From CACIIZ01 sp045565285 (GTDB lineage: Bacteria; Pseudomonadota; Alphaproteobacteria; Rhodobacterales; Rhodobacteraceae), in the NCBI GenBank assembly GCA_045565285.1, contig JBJLFR010000011.1, forward strand, positions 1 to 38,644: a stretch of DNA of 38,644 bases, given 5' to 3'. This document shows positions 33,147 through 38,644 of this stretch, one piece after another. The notes below the pieces were generated by a model that was not told the origin of the DNA, did no database searches, and was given only the letters and a program-made list of their open reading frames with translations. How positions within the stretch are numbered: the first letter of the stretch is position 1; every line of letters begins with the position of its first letter. The position numbers and the translations under genes were made by a program.

Positions 33147-35186
33147 TTATCCTTCAATTGAAATAATTAGGTTTCCCCAATTATCAATTTTACCTATATC
33201 TTTAGGAAAAATTACTGCTGTTGAGTCCATTTGTTCAATAATTGCTGGTCCATTTATTGTTTGACCTCGTACTAATTGATTTCTTTTGTAAACTGGTGTT
33301 TTTAAACTTTTGTCCTTTTCAAAAAATGTTTTTCTATAATCTTCTGGTTTAGATTTTGTACCAGTTTTTTCTAGAGGTAATTTTGGACGATCTAATTTTC
33401 CAATTCCCTTAACCAAAATATTTACGACCTGTATTGGTTCCTTATCTGAAGCGAAACCGTAATTAGATTCATGAGCTTTTTGGAAGGCACTTTTTAACTT
33501 AGTAATTAATTCCTTATCATTTTGCTTAAAATTAACAGGCAAAGTTAACTCATAATTCTGGCCGAAATATCTTGCCCCAATAAACCAATTTTCTTTTTGA
33601 GATTTTTTTTGAACCTCCTCTTCAGCAAACCAATATTCAATTTTTAGTTTTAGTATTTCTATTAATGAGCGAATTTTAGAAATGCCCTCTTCATCTAATT
33701 TAGTAAAAACAGTTTGAACAAATTCATTAGTAAGAAATGAATTCATAGCTCCTTCTGCGCAGAGAATACCAGGAGAAGGAGGTATCACAATTTGTTTTAT
33801 GCCCAGTTCTTTTGCAACTTCAATTGCATGGAGAGCACCAGCACCACCATATACAAACAAAACAAATTCTCTAGGATCATATCCTCTCTCAACAGAAATA
33901 GATCTAATAGCTTTAACCATTGTTGAACAAGCAACTTTTATAATACCAATTGCAGTTTCTTCTTTAGATAAATTTATTTGTTTAGCTATCTCACCTATAG
34001 ACTTACTTGCTAGAGTTTCTTTAATCAGCATTCTTCCTTCTAAAAGAGCCTTATTATTTAATCGACCTAAATAAACATTTGCATCTGTTACAGTTGCTGA
34101 CTTCCCACCTTTATCATAGCAAGCTGGACCTGGTTCAGCTCCCGCAGATTGAGGCCCAACTTTTAAAAGCCCATCCTTATCGACCCAAGCTATTGATCCA
34201 CCTCCTGCACCAACAGCATTTACATCAAGTGCTGGAATTCTAATCGGAAATCCTGCTAACAATCTTTCATTTACTTCCATAGGTTTTCCATTCAAAATAA
34301 GAGCTACGTCTGCACTAGTACCTCCTACATCTAGGGTAATTATATTTTTAAAACCTGCTGTAACCGCTCTGTTTATAGCACCTTGAACTCCTGCAGCTGG
34401 ACCTGAAAGACTTGCCCGAACTGGAAATTTTTTTGCCATGGCTGAAGACATTAACCCTCCTGAACTCTGGCATATTTTTACATCTGAAATAATTCCCATT
34501 TCTGCTACCTTGCTTGACAATCTATCGAGATAGGAAGATATGATAGTTATTAATGCACCATTAAGAACTGCAGTTGAAAATCTTTCATACTCTCTAAATT
34601 CAGGGTAGACAGATGATGATGTTATAATTTTAACTTTTTTTGGAAGTAACGTACTTAATATTTTAGCTGTTTTTTCTTCATCCATTGGAAATGCGTAGGA
34701 ATGTAAAAAACAAATTACAACACAATCGATTTGTAGGTTTTTTATTCTTTTCCCTAATTTTTTTATTTCCTTTTCTTTGAGTTTTGTTTTGATTTTTCCA
34801 TCTGCAAGTATTCTCTGATTTATTTCAAATCTCAAAGATCTATCAACTATAGGTGTTGGATGATCTTTATGCATATCGTATACAGTAGGTCTTGTTTGAC
34901 GACCAAGTTCTAATAAATCTCTAAAACCTTTTGTAGTAACTATGGCTACTTTACCAGATTTTTTTTCTATAAGCGCATTTGTCCCTACTGTAGTCCCATG
35001 AGACATTCTAATTATTTTTTCAGGTAAAATATTATAATATTTAAAAATTTCTGATAAACCTGAAACAATAGCATTTTCGGGTGATTTTGGAGATGATGGT
35101 AACTTATAAAATTTTACATTTTCTCCATCTCCAAAATTAATTGCAATATCCGTAAAAGTTCCTCCAACATCTATACCAACATACAT
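33147..35186 (-). CDS. hyuA: Hydantoinase/oxoprolinase subunit A (HyuA-like), module 2
   Basis: The 679-residue protein begins YVGIDVGGTFTDIAI and has MSHGTTVGTNALIEKKSGK, TTKGFRDLLELGRQTRP, YPEFREYERFSTAVLNG, SLSGPAAGVQGAI, LDVGGTSADVALI, GAGGGSIAWVDKDG, GPACYDKGG and FVYGGAGALHA. These are the actin-like ATPase and linker blocks of HyuA in the usual order. With HyuB2 it should perform ATP-dependent opening of a cyclic amide; a carboxylase role as in the acetone or acetophenone enzymes is the alternative. It lies 23 bases after the flavoprotein gene in a six-gene operon. Confidence 0.9.
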   Translation of the reverse strand: MYVGIDVGGTFTDIAINFGDGENVKFYKLPSSPKSPENAIVSGLSEIFKYYNILPEKIIRMSHGTTVGTNALIEKKSGKVAIVTTKGFRDLLELGRQTRPTVYDMHKDHPTPIVDRSLRFEINQRILADGKIKTKLKEKEIKKLGKRIKNLQIDCVVICFLHSYAFPMDEEKTAKILSTLLPKKVKIITSSSVYPEFREYERFSTAVLNGALITIISSYLDRLSSKVAEMGIISDVKICQSSGGLMSSAMAKKFPVRASLSGPAAGVQGAINRAVTAGFKNIITLDVGGTSADVALILNGKPMEVNERLLAGFPIRIPALDVNAVGAGGGSIAWVDKDGLLKVGPQSAGAEPGPACYDKGGKSATVTDANVYLGRLNNKALLEGRMLIKETLASKSIGEIAKQINLSKEETAIGIIKVACSTMVKAIRSISVERGYDPREFVLFVYGGAGALHAIEVAKELGIKQIVIPPSPGILCAEGAMNSFLTNEFVQTVFTKLDEEGISKIRSLIEILKLKIEYWFAEEEVQKKSQKENWFIGARYFGQNYELTLPVNFKQNDKELITKLKSAFQKAHESNYGFASDKEPIQVVNILVKGIGKLDRPKLPLEKTGTKSKPEDYRKTFFEKDKSLKTPVYKRNQLVRGQTINGPAIIEQMDSTAVIFPKDIGKIDNWGNLIISIEG

Positions 35187-35209
35187 TTTAAATCCTATTC
35201 TTTAATCTA

Positions 35210-36463
35210 TCACGCATAAATTTTTTGTAGATTTTTAGATATTGATTTAGATACTAATTTAGCATCTTCTCCTACACCCCAAATAATTCCAGATTTTCTT
35301 TTAGTCATCCAATTTAATCCACAAAAATAGATACCTTTAATATCAGTTTCCCCATTTTTGGTAATTGGATATCCAAAATCATCCAATATTGGAAAATTGA
35401 TCCAATTAAAATCATACGAAAAACCCGTTGCTAATATTATTGTTGAAATATTTTTCTTTTGAAGATCAAGAGTATCTATTTCAATAATTGGATCATCTTC
35501 CTCATCTTTAAAACCGAACAGATCTTGTGTAGTTGGTAAAGGTGCATTAATATTGTTCTTATAAATATGGTCATCAATTTTCCTATAGAAATCTAAAGCA
35601 AAGGAATCCGAGAATTTAATACTACTCTCAACATTTTTACTTATTTTCATTTCAAAACCATTGATTTCCTCGACTTTTCCAATAAGCTTTACTCCTTTTC
35701 TTCTAAAATCATGTAAACTTAAAGTTTTACCCCCATCCCTGCCACTTAAATGAGGATCTCCTTTAAAGCGATCTGCAGGTTTCTCTAACATATTAGGAGT
35801 CCTATCAAGCAGTGACATTTCATTCTGCCATTCTATACAGTCTTTTCCTCTATAATGTCTTGGTAATCTACCATTCGAAGATATTGAAAAATATATATCA
35901 ATATTAGTTCTAACTAAATCATACACTATTTGACAACCGGTTTGACCTGATCCTATAACAAGAACTGATTTAGAATTTATTTGTTTGGGATTCTTGTAAG
36001 TTTCAGCATGGAAATAATTTATGCTTTTAGGTAGCTTGTTAACAAAACTAGGCATTCTGGGTTTTTGATAAGTAGCTGTAGCAATCACTACATTTTCACT
36101 ATTATATATTCCAACATTTGTACTTATTTTAAGTGATCCAGGTTTCCCTGAGATATCTTTAACTTCCACATTTTCTTTTATTGGTGCATAAAAACTTTCA
36201 GCCCATTCTTCTAAATATTTTACAAAATCATCTCTTTTCATAAATCCATATTTGTCCTTACCTTCATAAGGTTTTCCTGGCAAATTTATAGTCCAGTTTG
36301 GAGTAACCAAACAGAAAGAGTCCCATCTTCCTTTTTTCCAAGAATTTGCGATACTTCCCTTTTCCAATATCAAGTGCGGTATTTTTAATTTAGTTAAGTA
36401 ATAACTTACACTTAAACCAGCTTGACCAGCACCTATGATTATAACTTTTTCAAATTTTTCCAT
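35210..36463 (-). CDS. Flavin-containing monooxygenase-like NAD(P)/FAD oxidoreductase
   Basis: The 417-residue protein has an FAD-binding loop IIGAGQAGLS (9-18) and a second NADP-type loop VIGSGQTGCQ (169-178). The segment YFHAETYKNP (150-159) resembles the FMO and Baeyer-Villiger fingerprint. IILATGFSYDFNWI near the C-terminus is the ATG motif of the superfamily. Such enzymes insert oxygen at N, S or carbonyl carbon using NADPH, although some CzcO-type relatives remain uncharacterised. No membrane segment is visible. In this operon it may oxygenate the amide or its fragments before or after HyuAB. Oxygenation is inferred from family, not shown. Confidence 0.8.
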   Translation of the reverse strand: MEKFEKVIIIGAGQAGLSVSYYLTKLKIPHLILEKGSIANSWKKGRWDSFCLVTPNWTINLPGKPYEGKDKYGFMKRDDFVKYLEEWAESFYAPIKENVEVKDISGKPGSLKISTNVGIYNSENVVIATATYQKPRMPSFVNKLPKSINYFHAETYKNPKQINSKSVLVIGSGQTGCQIVYDLVRTNIDIYFSISSNGRLPRHYRGKDCIEWQNEMSLLDRTPNMLEKPADRFKGDPHLSGRDGGKTLSLHDFRRKGVKLIGKVEEINGFEMKISKNVESSIKFSDSFALDFYRKIDDHIYKNNINAPLPTTQDLFGFKDEEDDPIIEIDTLDLQKKNISTIILATGFSYDFNWINFPILDDFGYPITKNGETDIKGIYFCGLNWMTKRKSGIIWGVGEDAKLVSKSISKNLQKIYA

Positions 36464-36478
36464 AATTAATCAAATACT

Positions 36479-37003
36479 TTATACTGTCCATTTATCCTTA
36501 TCACCCCTAGCAAATTTGACTACATCAACGGGGGGAGGATCCATACTAGCATGACTTATCATATGATGAATCTGTCCTCGATGATGAATTTGATGCTGAA
36601 ATAAATTAGTTAAACAAGTTCCTAAAGATAATGAAAAAAATTCTCTTTCGTTTAACCCTACAGCCTCAAATGGAAATTCCTCTTTTAGATCAATAGGGGT
36701 TAATTCTGAACAATAATTTTCATACCATGTATCATTTTTTCTGTGATGATTTTCCAATTCTATAAAGTCTGAATGTATAATTTCGTCTAGTGCTTTAAAT
36801 GTAATTGGTTTTTTTTCTATTCTTTGCCTATATAAAAGATCCGCTAATAGAATGTGGTTCAATGTATTATGGATCGACTTAAAAAAAGCTTTTCTATCTT
36901 TTTTTCTTTCTTCATCACTAAGTTGTTTTAAGCAGTTATAAATTCTGTTATTAGCCCACTTATTATATTGAGCAGCAGTACTGACATCCATCAAACTTGA
37001 CAT
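36479..37003 (-). CDS. DinB-family four-helix metalloprotein
   Basis: ATG 37003 follows GGGGA by six bases and starts MSSLMDVSTAAQYNKWANN, the usual beginning of DinB proteins; the frame is open to 37051, but that extension has no ribosome site and looks non-coding. The 174 residues contain the histidines of the metal triad: one in SIHNTLNHILLAD and two in the FQHQIHHRGQIHHM cluster. DinB-fold proteins include thiol-dependent isomerases and transferases, and many have no assigned reaction. It is second in the minus-strand operon, 15 bases before the FMO-like gene. Role unknown. Confidence 0.82.
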   Translation of the reverse strand: MSSLMDVSTAAQYNKWANNRIYNCLKQLSDEERKKDRKAFFKSIHNTLNHILLADLLYRQRIEKKPITFKALDEIIHSDFIELENHHRKNDTWYENYCSELTPIDLKEEFPFEAVGLNEREFFSLSLGTCLTNLFQHQIHHRGQIHHMISHASMDPPPVDVVKFARGDKDKWTV

Positions 37004-37047
37004 ACAAATTCCCCTGTTAAATTCAACTTTGAGCCCGAACCTCATAT

Positions 37048-37323
37048 TCAAATGGTTTTGGACTTCCGTTTTTTTTCATACATATGATCAAACATTTTTA
37101 TAATTTTTTTTAAATCTTCATGGTTTGAAAAAGAATTATATGATTGTTCATTATCCCATTGTGTAAAAGCAATTCTTTCTGAACTATCCTTCCCTCCTAA
37201 TAACATAGCCTTTATAAAACCATTATGATTTTTCATAATAGGAACAGCACCATTATTAAAAAGTTTAAAGTCTTCTGTCCAAAATTCTTTTTTACATTTC
37301 CAATATGACATTCTAACAAACAT
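37048..37323 (-). CDS. Small ABM-like (antibiotic biosynthesis monooxygenase fold) protein
   Basis: The 91-residue protein starts at ATG 37323 after GGAG at five bases. It opens MFVRMSYWKCK, then has a helix, VPIMKNHNGFIKAMLLGG and IAFTQWDNEQSYNSF, the strand order of a ferredoxin-like ABM domain: Met-strand, helix, G-F strand and W strand followed by a helix. It has no signal peptide or membrane segment. Members act as cofactor-free oxygenases or have unknown function. As the first gene of the six-gene hyu2 operon (37323 to 30698) it may work with the flavoprotein. Specific function not assignable. Confidence 0.6.
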   Translation of the reverse strand: MFVRMSYWKCKKEFWTEDFKLFNNGAVPIMKNHNGFIKAMLLGGKDSSERIAFTQWDNEQSYNSFSNHEDLKKIIKMFDHMYEKKRKSKTI

Positions 37324-37343
37324 AATTTCTCCATATGTTTATT

Positions 37344-37366
37344 TAAAATATATCATAAATATATAT
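37344..37366. promoter_or_regulatory. AT-rich dyad upstream of the hyu2 operon
   Basis: AATATATC-ATA-AATATATA lies between the divergent ABM-like gene and the hydrolase gene. It matches the dyad at 29903-29921 in 16 of 19 positions. Candidate shared operator; the low-complexity AT content leaves real doubt. Confidence 0.28.
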
Positions 37367-37422
37367 GCTTGCAAGAATGCATTATCATATATACAATTTC
37401 TTTTGAAATAAAAGGTGGAAAA

Positions 37423-38284
37423 ATGATGAAAGATGTTTATTCAAACTATTCACAAGAAGAGCTTGATCTAGAATATGATATGAGAAGAAGGTGCCCTCAT
37501 TTTGCTGAAACTTTTGAAACTTTAGATCCCTTAAATCAAAGAATGAGAAAACAATTACGAATGTATGCTTGATGTAAAATTTGGAGATACAAATTTACAA
37601 AAACTTGATGTATGGAAGGGCAAAGGTGGATCTCCAATACTTTTATTTATTCACGGCGGTTATTGGAAAGCTTTTGATAAAAATATGTTCCAATTTATAG
37701 CAGAAAGATTTGTAGAAAAAAGGCGCATGTGTAGTTTTAAACAACTACGATCTTTGTCCATCTGTTACTATGAGTAAAATTATTTCTCAAAACAGATCTG
37801 CATTAAAATGGATATACCAAAACGCAAAAAAAAATAGGTGGAGATCCTGGAAGAATACATGTAACTGGTCATTTCTGCTGGAGGACATCTAACAGCAATG
37901 TTAATGGCAACTAACTGGGAAAAGTACAACCTCCCCTTTGATGTGATAAATGGAGCGATACCTATAAGTGGTTTATTTGATCTTGAACCTTTAAGAGTTT
38001 CATATTTGAATGCTGATCTTCACATGACTAAAGAAGAATGTATCGAAGTTAGCCCTATACATAATCTGCCAAAGTTTATGCCACCAACGGTAGTCGCAGT
38101 AGGTGGGGGTGAAACTGATGAATTTAGAAGACAATCAAGAATTTATACTGATGAATGTCGAAAAAATGGTTTTGAAGTCAGTTATCTAGAAGTAGAGAAC
38201 CATGACCATGTGAATGTTGTTGGACAATTACGTAACTTAATGAGTCCTCTTACTTCAGCAATTATGTATCAAATGGGTTTATAA
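37423..38284 (+). CDS. Alpha/beta hydrolase, arylformamidase (kynurenine formamidase)-like, with four frameshifts
   Basis: ATG 37423 follows AGGTGG by four bases. The protein begins with an N-terminal region typical of the family (YSNYSQEELDLEYDMRRRCP). Removing one base near 37569, in 37716-37721, in 37826-37834 and in 37872-37874 joins it to FIHGGYWKAFDK (oxyanion HGG), VVLNNYDLCPSVTM, GHSAGGHLTAML (nucleophile serine), SGLFDLEPLRVSYLN, GGGETDEFRRQS (catalytic aspartate) and HDHVN (catalytic histidine). The corrected gene is 858 bases, exactly 286 codons. Family enzymes hydrolyse N-formylkynurenine or other formamides and esters. Without correction no functional hydrolase is made. It is divergent from the hyu2 operon. 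Confidence 0.78.
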
Positions 38285-38333
38285 TAAAAAAAATTAAATT
38301 ATAAAATATTAAAATAAATTTTTGCTCTATTAA

Positions 38334-38644
38334 TTATTCTAATCGTAATCTTGAGGAAAGGTCTTTAATATCAGTAATAAGTTCAATTAAAGAAACCCCC
38401 TTTAATTTATAAAATTTTTTAAATGCTTTAAAAAAATTCTTTTTTATTTTCTACTTTTACTGCTTTAGCACCCATCGACTTTGAAAGTGATACAAAATCT
38501 GGATTTTTAATATTAGTACCAATCACTCTTTTGGGGTAATGTTTTTCTTGATGCATCCTTATTGTTCCGTATGAAGAATTATTCACTACAATAATCAATA
38601 TATTTAAATTATTGTTAATTGCTGTTGATATTTCTAGGCCTGAC
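38334..38644 (-). CDS. C-terminal end of a thiamine-pyrophosphate-dependent enzyme, acetolactate synthase-like
   Basis: The gene enters from the right edge. Its frame reads GLEISTAINNNLNILIIVVN, then NSSYGTIRMHQEKHYP and NPDFVSLSKSMGAKAVKVEN. The NN..YGTIRMHQE block is the TPP-binding domain of acetolactate synthase and related decarboxylases or carboligases. The frame stops after KEFF, but removing one base in the A7 run at 38430-38436 restores KAFKKFYKLKGVSLIEL to a TAA at 38334-38336, the normal family C-terminus. The GDG motif and the rest lie outside the window. Substrate is not determinable. It converges with the hydrolase, with 49 bases between stops. Confidence 0.78.

Noticed and set aside
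1..38644. Alternative genetic code (TGA read as tryptophan)
   Set aside because: TGG encodes tryptophan throughout, and TGA ends conserved proteins at the expected length, for example HyuA at 18205-18207.
1..38644. tRNA or rRNA genes as island boundaries
   Set aside because: I looked for cloverleaf-like and CCA-ending segments in the gaps and found none that I could support by eye.

Overview
The window is AT-rich bacterial DNA with short intergenic gaps, long same-strand operons and two binding-protein-dependent ABC transporters. It looks like a free-living marine alphaproteobacterium of a low-GC lineage. That assignment is inferred from gene content, base composition and a cluster of GANTC (CcrM-type) sites; no rRNA or other taxonomic marker is present.

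Layout. 1-6.0 kb is a loose accessory region: two paralogous small proteins (3-143 partial, 905-1225), three very small membrane peptides (1324-1654), a decayed secreted-protein fragment, a broken TPR gene (2291-2741), a small secreted protein, a YdhR-like protein, and a TPR gene fused to a PRMT-like methyltransferase (3814-5977). 6.2-10.5 kb is sugar or sugar-acid metabolism: a DenD-like dehydrogenase and two divergent FGGY kinases. 10.6-22.1 kb is one long plus-strand catabolic operon: a spermidine/putrescine-type ABC importer, an isochorismatase-fold cysteine hydrolase, HyuA, HyuB, a FAD amine-oxidase-like protein and a D-2-hydroxyacid dehydrogenase. 22.1-25.9 kb holds a class I aminotransferase and, divergently, both subunits of an N,N-dimethylformamidase-like enzyme. 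25.9-29.9 kb is a second complete ABC importer on the minus strand. 30.0-37.3 kb has a second cysteine hydrolase (plus strand) and a minus-strand operon: ABM-like protein, DinB-fold protein, FMO-like flavoprotein, HyuA, HyuB and a GntR/FCD regulator. The right end has a frameshifted arylformamidase-like hydrolase and the C-terminal end of a TPP-dependent, acetolactate-synthase-like enzyme.

How the genes may work together. The same kit occurs twice: ABC importer, N-carbamoyl-amide-type cysteine hydrolase, and ATP-dependent HyuA/HyuB ring opener. Module 1 adds a sarcosine-oxidase-like flavoprotein. The order HyuAB, then cysteine hydrolase, then amine oxidase matches the known N-methylhydantoin to N-carbamoylsarcosine to sarcosine route. 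The neighbouring formamidases also cleave C-N amide bonds. I read 10.6-38.3 kb as an island for using dissolved cyclic amides, ureides and formamides; substrates are inferred.

A data-quality signal runs through the window. Eleven reading-frame breaks in five genes are each repaired by removing one base, and none by adding one. They fall in clusters (3814-4376 and 37.56-37.88 kb), so apparent pseudogenes here may be sequencing or assembly errors.
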